Positions 9,894 through 21,075 of a DNA stretch of 64,000 nt are shown here, in pieces; position 1 is the first letter of the stretch, and the number at the start of each line of letters is the position of its first letter. Made by a program: the position numbers and the translations under genes. The stretch is taken from assembly GCA_964035015.1 (NCBI GenBank), contig OZ036015.1, positions 7,032,766 through 7,096,765 of the forward strand. Reading direction: 5' to 3'. Origin of the DNA: Corallium rubrum. Its lineage: Eukaryota > Cnidaria > Anthozoa > Scleralcyonacea > Coralliidae. Below the pieces are notes generated by a model. That model made no database searches and was not told the origin of the DNA. It saw only the letters and a list, made by a program, of their open reading frames with translations.

Positions 9894-11220
9894 ACGCTGA
9901 AAGTACTATATTAACTAACGACAGCTTGTAGAGCAAGAACTACCAAAACTTTACAAACTCCAAGCTGAAAGTACTATAGTAACTAACGACAGCTTGTAGA
10001 GCAAGAACTAACAAAACTTTACAAACTCCAAGCTGAAAGTACTATACTAACTAACGACAGCTTGTACAGCAAGAACTAACAAAACTTTACAAACTCCAAG
10101 CTGAAAGTACTATAGTAACTAACGACAGCTTGTAGAGCAAGAACTACCAAAACTTTACAAACTCCAAGCTGAAAGTACTATAGTAACTAACGACATCTTG
10201 TAGAGCAAGAACTAACAAAACTTTACAAACTCCAAGCTGAAAGTACTATACTAACTAACGAAAACTTGTAGAGCAAGAACTAACAAAACTTTACAAACTC
10301 CAAGCTGAAAGTACTATACTAACTAACGACAGCTTGTACAGCAAGAACTAACAAAACTTTACAAACTCCAAGCTGAAAGTACTACACTAACTAACGACAG
10401 CTTGTACAGCATGAACTAACAAAACTTTACAAACTCCAAGCTGAAAGTACTATAGTAACTAACGACAGCTTGTAGAGCAAGAACTACCAAAACTTTACAA
10501 ACTCCAAGCTGAAAGTACTATACTAACTAACGACATCTTGTACAGCAAGAACTAACAAAACTTTACAAACTCCAAGCTGAAAGTACTATACTAACTAACG
10601 AAAACTTGTAGAGCAAGAACTAACAAAACTTTACAAACTCCAAGCTGAAAGTACTATACTAACTAACGACAGCTTGTACAGCAAGAACTACCAAAACTTT
10701 ACAAACTCCAAGCTAAAAGTACTATACTAACTAACTAACGACAGCTTGTACAGCAAGAACTAACAAAACTTTACAAACTCCAAGCTGAAAGTACTATACT
10801 AACTAACGACATCTTGTAGAGCAAGAACTAACAAAACTTTACAAATTCCAAGCTGAAAGTACTATAGTAACTAACGACAGCTTGTAGAGCAAGAACTAAC
10901 AAAACTTTACAAACTCCAAGCTGAAAGTACTATACAAACTAACGACAGCTTGTAGAGCAAGAACTAACAAAACTTTACAAACTCTAAGCTGAAAGTACTA
11001 TACTAACTAACGACAACTTGTAGAGCAACTAACAAAACTTTACAAACTCCAAGATGAAAGTACTACACTAACTAACGACAGCTTGTAGAGCAAGAACTAC
11101 CAAAGCTTTACAAACTCCAAGCTGAAAGTACTCCAACTAACGACAGCTTGTAGAGCAAGAACTAACAAAACTTTACAAACTCCAAACTGAAAGTACTATA
11201 TACTAACAAACGACAGCTAA
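9894..11220. repeat. 68-bp satellite, ~19 copies, intron 1
   Basis: Head-to-tail units of 68 bp containing AGCTGAAAGTACTATA, CTAACTAACGACAGCTTGTA and GAGCAAGAACTAACAAAAC. Variants (GTAACTAA/CTAACTAA, GAGCAAG/CAGCAAG) alternate in blocks. The array begins about 50 bp from the acceptor of the Ig1 exon. One partial relative (ACTAACTAACAAAGCTTGTACAGC) is seen near 19890. Confidence 0.95.
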
Positions 11221-11449
11221 CGAAACTTTAGCCCCTTACAAAGATGTATATAAAACTGCGCACTCTAAAACCGGTATTTTCGGTTATTTCAAAGTAATTA
11301 GTGGGAAATGAAACGGGACGTGTTTGGCAAGTTGATTGATCGGAACCATCACAGCTTCAGATAGCAGTCTTACATTTAATGAGGCCTTAATTTTCGCTCG
11401 CAATAATGCGTCATTTGTTAATGAGGTTGCAAGACCGGTGCCGACTTTC
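11221..11449. other. Unique spacer in intron 1
   Basis: About 230 bp of non-repetitive DNA between the 68-bp and 120-bp arrays. I see no gene or signal in it. Confidence 0.6.
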
Positions 11450-12085
11450 AGATAGAGCAAAGTGAAAAGATGGTAACTGCTGAGAATAGTTTTAATAACG
11501 AAATACTGACGTTTCAAGCAGAGCCCTTCATCAGAGTAAAAACTAGAGTGTTGTGTAGGCAGTGTTTTAGATAGAGCAAAGTGAAAAGATGGTAAACTGC
11601 TGAGAATAGTTTTAATAACGAAATACTGACGTTTCAAGCAGAGCCCTTCATCAGAGTAAAAACTAGAGTGTTGTGTAGGCAGTGTTTTAGATAGAGCAAA
11701 GTGAAAAGATGGTAAACTGCTGAGAATAGTTTTAATAACGAAATACTGACGTTTCAAGCGGAGTCCTTCAACAGAGTAAAAACTAGAGTGTTGTGTAGGC
11801 AGTGTTTTAGATAGAGCAAAGTGAAAAGATGGTAAACTGCTGAGAATAGTTTTAATAACGAAATACTGACGTTTCAAGCAGAGTCCTTCATCAAAGTAAA
11901 AACTAGAGTGTTGTGAAAGCAGTGTTTTAATAGAGCAAAGTGAAAAGCTGGTAAACTGCTGAGAATAGTTTTTATAACGAAATACTGACGTTTCAAGCAG
12001 AGTCCTTCATCAGAGTAAAAACTAGAGTGCTGTGTAGGCAGTGTTTTAGAGAGAGCAAAAACTGCTGAGAATAGTTTTGATACTT
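11450..12085 (-). repeat. 120-bp satellite with hammerhead-like core, intron 1 array
   Basis: About five units of the same 120-bp family as at 6043-6857, in the same orientation. Intact-core copies lie near 11510-11540 and 11630-11660. The copy near 11770 reads CTGTTGA (A6 changed) and the one near 11890 reads TTGATGA (C3 changed), so both should be inactive. Both ends are degenerate. The same satellite in two introns of one gene suggests local spread or repeated insertion of one element. Confidence 0.9.
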
Positions 12086-12440
12086 CAATTCAAATAGTCG
12101 AGCAATTTGATCATGGTTGCAACGGACGGCACAAACTCCGTGACACAATCGATTGTCTGCAGGCGCAAAAAATGGCAATCAAAGCCCTTGAAAAGATTAG
12201 AAAAGCAAACACCAGCTTATCTGAACATATTTTACATCAATTGGGCCATACATTGGTTCTAAGACGATCACTGAATTTTCACTGCTAACAAAAATCATAA
12301 TGTTTTACTTACAATAGCCAGGAAATATTTTAGGGTCACTGCAGCAATTAAGAAGGTTAACTTTTTAAAAAATATCGATTTGGGATGAATGGACCAATTA
12401 AGTTTAAACATAAGTGGCCAATGGATCAATGATACTGTGT
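12086..12440. other. Unique intronic segment
   Basis: About 350 bp of apparently single-copy AT-rich DNA; no exon-like frame with splice sites was found. Confidence 0.5.
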
Positions 12441-12680
12441 ATGTAAGGTAACTCTATCAGGCATATTTAAACTGTTCTCTCTAGAGGTCCAGTAAGAACC
12501 ATCCTTCATTGATCCAGTGTTACTACAGAAGGAAACCAGAGTAAACTAAACTAACTTTATTTATACTGGATAACTCTATCACTCATATCTAAACTGTTCT
12601 CTCCAGAGGTCCAGTAAGAACCATCCTTCATTGATCCAGTGTTACTACAGAAGAAAACCAGAGTAAACTAAATTTAGCAA
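12441..12680 (-). repeat. ~125-bp repeat, two inverted copies left of the 25-bp satellite
   Basis: Two copies of a block containing AACTCTATCA, AAACTGTTCTCTC, AGAGGTCCAGTAAGAACC and GATCCAGTGTTACTACAGAA. It is the reverse complement of the units at 18575-19610, so the 25-bp satellite lies between inverted copies. Confidence 0.88.
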
Positions 12681-12849
12681 TAATTTATTTTCCAATGAAT
12701 AAATGAAATTCTTTCAGTAAATGAGATAGGCATGAGCCATTAACCTTTTGACTTATTGACAAGAAAACGCCCTATCTAGAGCTAGCCAGAATGAAACAGT
12801 ATTTAATTCATTGCTGCCTAGGATGTCTGAGGGTTCTCTCTTTGATGAG
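12681..12849. other. Junction segment with seed of the 25-bp satellite
   Basis: Mostly unique DNA ending in TGCTGCCTAGGATGTCTGAG and CTCTCTTTGATGAGTATAAT, the inverse of the repeat tail at 5880-5935. The 25-bp unit starts directly after it. Confidence 0.6.
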
Positions 12850-15800
12850 TATAATCATCTGGTGTTAGACAGAGTAAAATAGCCTGGCGTTAGACAGACT
12901 AAAATAGTCTGGCGTTAGACAGACTAAAATAGTCTGGTGTTAGACAGACTAAAATAGTCTGGTGTTAGACAGAGTAAAATAGTCTGGTGTTAGACAGAGT
13001 AAAATAGTCTGGTGTTAGACAGAGTAAAATAGTCTGGTGTTAGACAGAGTAAAATAGTCTGGTGTTAGACAGAGTAAAATAGTCTGGTGTTAGACAGAGT
13101 AAAATAGTCTGGTGTTAGACACAGTAAAATAGTCTGGCATTAGACAGACTAAAATAGCCTGGTGTTAGATGCAGTAAAATAGTCTGGTGTTAGACAGACT
13201 AAAATAGTCTGGTGTTAGACACAGTAAAATAGTCTGGCATTAGACAGACTAAAATAGTCTGGTGTTAGATGCAGTAAAATAGTCTGGTGTTAGACACAGT
13301 AAAATAGTCTGGTGTTAGACAGACTAAAATAGTCTGGAGTTAGATAGCAGGGTTCAAAATAGCAGCCGGCCGGCAGTTTTAGGACCTTACCGGCAATTTC
13401 TAATTTCAAAATATAACTAAACTTTGGGTTATCGGCGAAATTGCTTTGGCCAAGATCAGAATTATGGTAATTTGTTTTGATTTCTCTGTATATGATCGAA
13501 AAGAAACCAGTATTTGGTTTACAATACATTATTTGGGCCTATGTCCAGAACGTAACTTTGCTGCTTGGGAAACAGCTGGCAAAAATTTTGACCTACAAAA
13601 AACAGCTGACAAAATTAGGCATATTTTCTGAATGTTATTTCGAACCCTGGATAAAGTAAAATAGTCTGGTGTTAGACAGAGTAAAATAGTCTGGTGTTAG
13701 ACACAGTAAAATAGTCTGGTGTTAGACACAGTAAAATAGTCTGGTGTTAGACACAGTAAAATAGTCTGGTGTTAGACACAGTAAAATAGTCAGGTGTTAG
13801 ACACAGTAAAATAGTCTAGTGTTAGACACAGTAAAATAGTCTGGTGTTAGACAAAGTAAAATAGTCCGGTGTTAGACATAGTAAAATAGTCTGGTGTTAG
13901 ACAGAGTAAAATAGTCCGGTGTTAGACAGAGTAAAATAGTCTGGTGTTAGACAGAGTAAAATAGTCAGGTGTTAGACAGAGTAAAACAGTCTGGTGTTAC
14001 ACAGAGTAAAACAGTCTGGTGTTAGGCACAGTAAAATAGTCTGGTGTTAGACACAGTAAAATAGTCCTGTGTTAGACATAGTAAAATAGTCCTGTGTTAG
14101 ACACAGTAAAATAGTCTGGTGTTAGACACAGTAAAATAGTCTGGTGTTAGACACAGTAAAATAGTCTGGTGTTAGACACAGTAAAATAGTCCTGTGTTAG
14201 ACACAGTAAAATAGTCTGGTGTTAGACACAGTAAAATAGTCTGGTGTTAGACACAGTAAAATAGTCCTGTGTTAGACACAGTAAAATAGTCTGGTGTTAG
14301 ACACAGTAAAATAGTCTGGTGTTAGACAGAGTAAAATAGTCTGGTGTTAGACACAGTAAAATAGTCTGGTGTTAGACACAGTAAAATAGTCTGGTGTTAG
14401 ACACAGTAAAATAGTCTGGTGTTAGACATAGTAAAATAGTCTGGTGTTAGACACAGTAAAATAGTCTGGTGTTAGACACAGTAAAATAGTCTGGTGTTAG
14501 ACATAGTAAAATAGTCTGGTGTTAGACACAGTAAAATAGTCTGGTGTTAGACACAGTAAAATAGTCTGGTGTTAGACACAGTAAAATAGTCTGGTGTTAG
14601 ACACAGTAAAATAGTCTGGTGTTAGACACAGTAAAATAGTCTGGTGTTAGACACAGTAAAATAGTCCTGTGTTAGACATAGTAAAATAGTCTGGTGTTAG
14701 ACATAGTAAAATAGTCTGGTGTTAGACACAGTAAAATAGTCTGGTGTTAGACACAGTAAAATAGTCTGGTGTTAGACACAGTAAAATAGTCTGGTGTTAG
14801 ACACAGTAAAATAGTCTGGTGTTAGACACAGTAAAATAGTCTGGTGTTAGACACAGTAAAATAGTCTGGTGTTAGACAGAATAAAATAGTCTGGTGTTAG
14901 ACACAGTAAAATAGTCTGGTGTTAGACACAGTAAAATAGTCTGGTGTTAGACACAGTAAAATAGTCTGGTGTTAGACACAGTAAAATAGTCTGGTGTTAG
15001 ACATAGTAAAATAGTCTGGTGTTAGACACAGTAAAATAGTCTGGTGTTAGACACAGTAAAATAGTCTGGTGTTAGACACAGTAAAATAGTCTGGTGTTAG
15101 ACACAGTAAAATAGTCTGGTGTTAGACACAGTAAAATAGTCTGGTGTTAGACACAGTAAAATAGTCTGGTGTTAGACATAGTAAAATAGTCTGGTGTTAG
15201 ACATAGTAAAATAGTCTGGTGTTAGACACAGTAAAATAGTCTGGTGTTAGACACAGTAAAATAGTCTGGTGTTAGACACAGTAAAATAGTCTGGTGTTAG
15301 ACAGAGTAAAATAGTCTGGTGTTAGACAGAGTAAAATAGTCTGGTGTTAGACACAGTAAAATAGTCTGGTGTTAGACACAGTAAAATAGTCTGGTGTTAG
15401 ACACAGTAAAATAGTCTGGTGTTAGACACAGTAAAATAGTCTTGTGTTAGACATAGTAAAATAGTCTGGTGTTAGACACAGTAAAATAGTCTGGTGTTAG
15501 ACACAGTAAAATAGTCCTGTGTTAGACATAGTAAAATAGTCAGGTGTTAGACACAGTAAAATAGTCTGGTGTTAGACACAGTAAAATAGTCTGGTGTTAG
15601 ACATAGTAAAATAGTCTGGTGTTAGACACAGTAAAATAGTCTGGTGTTAGACACAGTAAAATAGTCAGGTGTTAGACAGAGTAAAACAGTCTGGTGTTAC
15701 ACAGAGTAAAACAGTCTGGTGTTAGGCACAGTAAAATAGTCTGGTGTTAGACACAGTAAAATAGTCCTGTGTTAGACATAGTAAAATAGTCTGGTGTTAG

Positions 15801-18566
15801 ACACAGTAAAATAGTCTGGTGTTAGACACAGTAAAATAGTCTGGTGTTAGACACAGTAAAATAGTCTGGTGTTAGACAGTAAAACAGTCTGGTGTTAGAC
15901 ACAGTAAAATAGTCCTGTGTTAGACATAGTAAAATAGTCTGGTGTTAGACACAGTAAAATAGTCTGGTGTTAGACACAGTAAAATAGTCTGGTGTTAGAC
16001 ATAGTAAAATAGTCTGGTGTTAGACATAGTAAAATAGTCTGGTGTTAGACACAGTAAAATAGTCTGGTGTTAGACACAGTAAAATAGTCTGGTGTTAGAC
16101 ACAGTAAAATAGTCTGGTGTTAGACAGAGTAAAATAGTCTGGTGTTAGACAGAGTAAAATAGTCTGGTGTTAGACACAGTAAAATAGTCTGGTGTTAGAC
16201 ACAGTAAAATAGTCTGGTGTTAGACACAGTAAAATAGTCTGGTGTTAGACACAGTAAAATAGTCTTGTGTTAGACATAGTAAAATAGTCTGGTGTTAGAC
16301 ACAGTAAAATAGTCTGGTGTTAGACACAGTAAAATAGTCCTGTGTTAGACATAGTAAAATAGTCAGGTGTTAGACACAGTAAAATAGTCTGGTGTTAGAC
16401 ACAGTAAAATAGTCTGGTGTTAGACATAGTAAAATAGTCTGGTGTTAGACACAGTAAAATAGTCTGGTGTTAGACACAGTAAAATAGTCAGGTGTTAGAC
16501 AGAGTAAAACAGTCTGGTGTTACACAGAGTAAAACAGTCTGGTGTTAGGCACAGTAAAATAGTCTGGTGTTAGACACAGTAAAATAGTCCTGTGTTAGAC
16601 ATAGTAAAATAGTCTGGTGTTAGACACAGTAAAATAGTCTGGTGTTAGACACAGTAAAATAGTCTGGTGTTAGACACAGTAAAATAGTCTGGTGTTAGAC
16701 AGTAAAATAGTCTGGTGTTAGACACAGTAAAATAGTCTGGTGTTAGACATAGTAAAATAGTCTGGTGTTAGACACAGTAAAATAGTCTGGTGTTAGACAC
16801 AGTAAAATAGTCCTGTGTTAGACATAGTAAAATAGTCTGGTGTTAGACACAGTAAAATAGTCTGGTGTTAGACACAGTAAAATAGTCTGGTGTTAGACAC
16901 AGTAAAATAGTCTGGTGTTAAACAGTAAAACAGTCTGGTGTTAGACACAGTAAAATAGTCTGGTGTTAGACACAGTAAAACAGTCTGGTGTTAGACACAG
17001 TAAAATAGTCCGGTGTTAGACATAGTAAAATAGTCTGGTGTTAGACACAGTAAAATAGTCTGGTGTTAGACATAGTAAAATAGTCTGGTGTTAGACACAG
17101 TAAAATAGTCTGGTGTTAGACATAGTAAAATAGTCTGGTGTTAGACATAGTAAAATAGTCTGGTGTTAGACATAGTAAAATAGTCTGGTGTTAGACATAG
17201 TAAAATAGTCTGGTGTTAGACATAGTAAAATAGTCCGGTGTTAGACATAGTAAAATAGTCTGGTGTTAGACACAGTAAAATAGTCTGGTGTTAGACATAG
17301 TAAAATAGTCTGGTGTTAGACACAGTAAAATAGTCTGGTGTTAGACATAGTAAAATAGTCTGGTGTTAGACATAGTAAAATAGTCTGGTGTTAGACACAG
17401 TAAAATAGTCTGGTGTTAGACAGAGTAAAATAGTCTGGTGTTAGACACAGTAAAATAGTCTGGTGTTAGACACAGTAAAATAGTCAGGTGTTAGACAGAG
17501 TAAAACAGTCTGGTGTTACACAGAGTAAAACAGTCTGGTGTTAGACACAGTAAAATAGTCCTGTGTTAGACATAGTAAAATAGTCTGGTGTTAGACACAG
17601 TAAAATAGTCTGGTGTTAGACAGTAAAACAGTCTGGTGTTAGACACAGTAAAATAGTCCGGTGTTAGACATAGTAAAATAGTCTGGTGTTAGACACAGTA
17701 AAATAGTCTGGGGTTAGACACAGTAAAATAGTCTGGTACTATGTTAGACACAATAAAATAGTCTGGTGTTAGACACAGTAAAATAGTCTGGTGTTAGACA
17801 GAATAAAATAGTCTGGTGTTAGACACAGTAAAATAGTCTGGTGTTAGACACAGTAAAATAGTCTGGTGTTAGACACAGTAAAATAGTCTGGTGTTAGACA
17901 CAGTAAAATAGTCTGGTGTTAGACACAGTAAAATAGTCTGGTGTTAGACACAGTAAAATAGTCTGGTGTTAGACACAGTAAAATAGTCTGGTGTTAGACA
18001 CAGTAAAATAGTCAGGTGTTAGACAGAGTAAAACAGTCTGGTGTTACACAGAGTAAAACAGTCTGGTGTTAGACACAGTAAAATAGTCCTGTGTTAGACA
18101 TAGTAAAATAGTCTGGTGTTAGACACAGTAAAATAGTCTGGTGTTAGACAGTAAAACAGTCTGGTGTTAGACACAGTAAAATAGTCCGGTGTTAGACATA
18201 GTAAAATAGTCTGGTGTTAGACACAGTAAAATAGTCTGGGGTTAGACACAGTAAAATAGTCTGGTACTATGTTAGACACAATAAAATAGTCTGGTGTTAG
18301 ACACAGTAAAATAGTCTGGTGTTAGACAGAATAAAATAGTCTGGTGTTAGACACAGTAAAATAGTCTGGTGTTAGACACAGTAAAATAGTCTGGTGTTAG
18401 ACACAGTAAAATAGTCTGGTGTTAGACACAGTAAAATAGTCTGGTGTTAGACACAGTAAAATAGTCTGGTGTTAGACACAGTAAAATAGTCTGGTGTTAG
18501 ACACAGTAAAATAGTCTGGTGTTAGACAGAGTAAAATAGTCTGGTGTTAGACAGAGTAAAATAGTC
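12850..18566. repeat. 25-bp satellite, ~215 copies, intron 1
   Basis: Head-to-tail units of 25 bp (AGTCTGGTGTTAGACA then CAGTAAAAT) with a few recurrent variants (ATAGTAAAAT, AGAGTAAAAT, TCCTGTGTTAG). Variants recur as blocks: TTACACAGAGTAAAACAG near 15695 and 16517 (about 820 bp apart), and TCTGGTACTATGTTAGAC near 17731 and 18259 (528 bp apart). These blocks show higher-order duplication. Interrupted by the insertion at 13349-13652. Confidence 0.97.
13349..13652. mobile_element. ~300-bp MITE inserted in the 25-bp satellite
   Basis: This non-satellite block has terminal inverted repeats CAGGGTTCAAAATAGCAG and, inverted at the right end, CAGGGTTCGAAATAACAT. Terminal CAGGG is common in hAT-type MITEs, but I could not find a clear 8-bp target duplication. 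The small open frames inside on both strands have no recognisable domain. Confidence 0.7.
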
Positions 18567-18574
18567 GGAGCAAA

Positions 18575-19612
18575 CAGTTTAGACATGACTGATAGAGTTA
18601 TCCAGTATAAATAAAGTTAGTTTAGTTTACTCTGGTTTCCTTCTGCAGTAACACCGGATCAATGAAGAATGGTTCTTACTGGACATCTAGAGAGAACAGT
18701 TTAGATATGACTGATAGAGTTATCCAATATAAATAAAGTTACTGTAGTTTAGTTTACTCTGGTTTTCTTCTGTAGTAACACTGGATCAATGAAGGATGGT
18801 CCTTACTGGACCTCTAAAGAGAACAGTTTAGATATGACTGATAGAGTTATCCAATATAAATAAAGTTACTGTAATTTAAAAATGAATATCAGAGCCCAGC
18901 AAATGACTTTGAAACAAGACATAATAAAAAGAAAAGAAAATTGCGTTTTCCGCCTGGTGTGTCTATCGCTACAAAGTTACTGTAGTTTAGTTTACTCTGG
19001 TTTTCTTCTGTAGTAACACTGGATCAATGAAGGATGGTCCTTACTGGACCTCTAGAGAGAACAGTTTAGATATGATTGATAGAGTTATCCAGTATAAATA
19101 AAGTTACAGTAGTTTAGTTTACTCTGGTTTCCTTCTGTAGTAACACTGGATCAATGAGGAATGGTCCTTACTGGACCTCTAGAGAGAACAGTTTAGATAT
19201 GACTGATAGAGTTATCCAGTATAAATAAAGTTAGTTTAGTTTACTCCGGTTTCCTTCTGTAGTAACACTGGATCGATGAAGGATGGTTCTTACTGGACCT
19301 CTAGAGAGAACAGTTTAGTTATGACTGATAAAGTTATCCAGTATAAATAAAGTTAGTTTAGTTTACTCCGGTTTCCTCCTGTAGTAACACTGGATCAATG
19401 GTTCTTACTGGACCTCTAGAGAGAACAGTTTAGATATGACTGATAGAGTTATCCAGTATAAATAAAGTTAGTTTAGTTTAGTTTACTCTGGTTTCCTCCT
19501 GTAGTGACACCGGATCAATGAAGGATGGTTCTTACTGGACCTCTAGAGAGAACAGTTTAGATATGACTGATAGAGTTATCCAGTATAAATAATGTTAATT
19601 TAGTTTATCTAA
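18575..19612 (+). repeat. ~125-bp repeat array right of the 25-bp satellite, ~8 copies
   Basis: Units of roughly 120-127 bp contain GAGTTATCCAGTATAAATAA, TTTACTCTGGTTTCCTTCTG and GTAACACTGGATCAATGAAG, and end in CTCTAGAGAGAACAGTTTAG. About 90 bp of unrelated DNA interrupts the array at 18880-18970. The copies are inverted relative to 12441-12680. Confidence 0.92.
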
Positions 19613-20165
19613 TTTTTTTATACTGTAGAAATGGATCCTCAAGATGTAATTATTTTTACGATCCTACTGAGTGTAATTAGGGCAATTACGTAAATTCAGC
19701 TGGATGCATTATACAAGGAACAATTAAAATAAAAAATAAAACAAAAAAATAATAAAATTGATGCAAATTATTGGAAAATATTGAATGAGGAACACAAGTG
19801 GTCAACAAGTGGGAACAAATTTCTTTTTTCTTTTCAGAAGAGTGAAGCGAAATTAGCCATGCAATAAATCATGGAATATTAGTTTCAGAACACACTAACT
19901 AACAAAGCTTGTACAGCAAACAATTGACAATTAAATCATGGAATATTGAATCCTTTTAAATTACAGTGGTGGAAATAAGTTTCAGATGTGGTATTCAAGG
20001 TGATAGACTTCACACATTTCAATCCTGTCATTGAAATTGGTTATAATTTATTATTTTCTCTCAAACCAAAAAGAATATTTTGTATATTTCAATACCAGTT
20101 TGATCTGTATGTTGCCATAATAACTGAATGCTTGACTTGAATTAACAACTGATAGTCTTTTGTAG
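19613..20165. other. Single-copy AT-rich intron 1 DNA
   Basis: No repeat array or convincing exon. A short remnant related to the 68-bp satellite is visible near 19890-19920. Confidence 0.5.
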
Positions 20166-20169
20166 TGCG

Positions 20170-20532
20170 TTAATGAAAAATAAAGCATTTCAAAAGATTT
20201 AATAAACCATGGCAATTCCTAATTGTTTCACCTAAAATGTCTGCATGACACCACTCATTGTCTTCATAAAATAGGGGCAAGATTGAGGCGTTTTTAAGCT
20301 TAGATTGCAATAGATAACTGACCCCTATAAAATTGTATTCATCTATATGGGAAACTATTAAGTTTAAGTTTGAAGCAATGTATTGTATTAGCTTTGGAAT
20401 TTCAAGTGGTGTTATTTTTTGGATAGGAAATGTTATCAACTCCACCAAGCTGTCTTTGATGGCTATCAACACTTGAAAAAAATCTAAGGCATCAGATTTC
20501 TTCATTAAAAAGATCAATTTTTGATCTGTTGG
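20170..20532 (-). CDS. Unrecognised ~111-residue open frame in intron 1
   Basis: The frame runs from an in-frame TGA just upstream (about 20532) through ATG near 20505 (MKKSDALDFFQVLIAIKD) to a stop at 20170. The composition looks protein-like (balanced hydrophobic helices such as LEIPKLIQYIASNLNLIV, plus FYEDNEWCHADILGE), unlike the repeat-derived frames. I do not recognise the family. It lies about 0.5 kb downstream of the signal-peptide exon on the same strand, so it could be a relic of a retrocopy or transposon, an unrelated intronic gene, or chance. No promoter or poly(A) signal could be tied to it. Confidence 0.25.
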   Translation of the reverse strand, partial: PTDQKLIFLMKKSDALDFFQVLIAIKDSLVELITFPIQKITPLEIPKLIQYIASNLNLIVSHIDEYNFIGVSYLLQSKLKNASILPLFYEDNEWCHADILGETIRNCHGLLNLLKCFIFH

Positions 20533-21005
20533 TCAAGACGACGCAAATACGGAAAAATATCACACGGCGCAATACTGTATACAATCATAGTGTACTGTAT
20601 GGCAGAATATTACACAGCTATTTTGTACCCCAAGGTATATACTATGAAATTAGTACACCTTTAAAGCGAGAAAGGTCAATAGATTGCCTCGTTTGTCCTA
20701 GGCAATCTAAAAAGCTTGAATATTTTATAAGCGCGACGAAAACAAACATTGGATTAAGCAAACAGAAGTGAAACGCGAAGGCAACTTGATTGGAAATTGG
20801 TTAAAATTAAACCCGGTATCAACTCATAATTCGCTTTTATTGACGATATACGAGCCAATTAAAGATAGCCTTTGATTAAGATGTATATTCTAAGCTAGAT
20901 TTGGGGTTGAATTCTGATGAATAATTGTTGAAAGTTGATCAGAGCCAATATACACACAACACAAACATACACAATGACAGTTTTTCAAATTGCGTGAATT
21001 TGTAC

Positions 21006-21075
21006 CTGAAAGTTTTGTAATTGAGACCATGAAAAGACCAAGGACTAAAACATAGGTTCCTCTTCTTTTTGGCAT
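21006..21075 (-). CDS. DCC/neogenin-like netrin receptor, exon 1 (signal peptide)
   Basis: The first coding exon encodes MPKRRGTYVLVLGLFMVS followed by ITKLS. This is a basic N terminus and a hydrophobic core, a standard secretory signal peptide. The exon ends one base into the next codon at the donor GTACAAATTC (21005-20996), giving phase 1, and joins the Ig1 exon as KLS-A-KRFIQFIEEP. That matches the short spacing between signal peptide and first Ig strand in DCC-type receptors. The donor is acceptable (CAG/GTA) but less consensus than those of the Ig exons. I chose this exon because of the signal peptide, strand and matching phase. Intron 1 would be about 11.2 kb. An upstream in-frame start is not excluded, since the frame stays open for at least 60 bp 5' of the ATG. 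Confidence 0.7.

Noticed and set aside
12850..18566. CRISPR array of 25-bp repeats
   Set aside because: The units are directly adjacent with no unique spacers, in a eukaryotic intron. It is a satellite.
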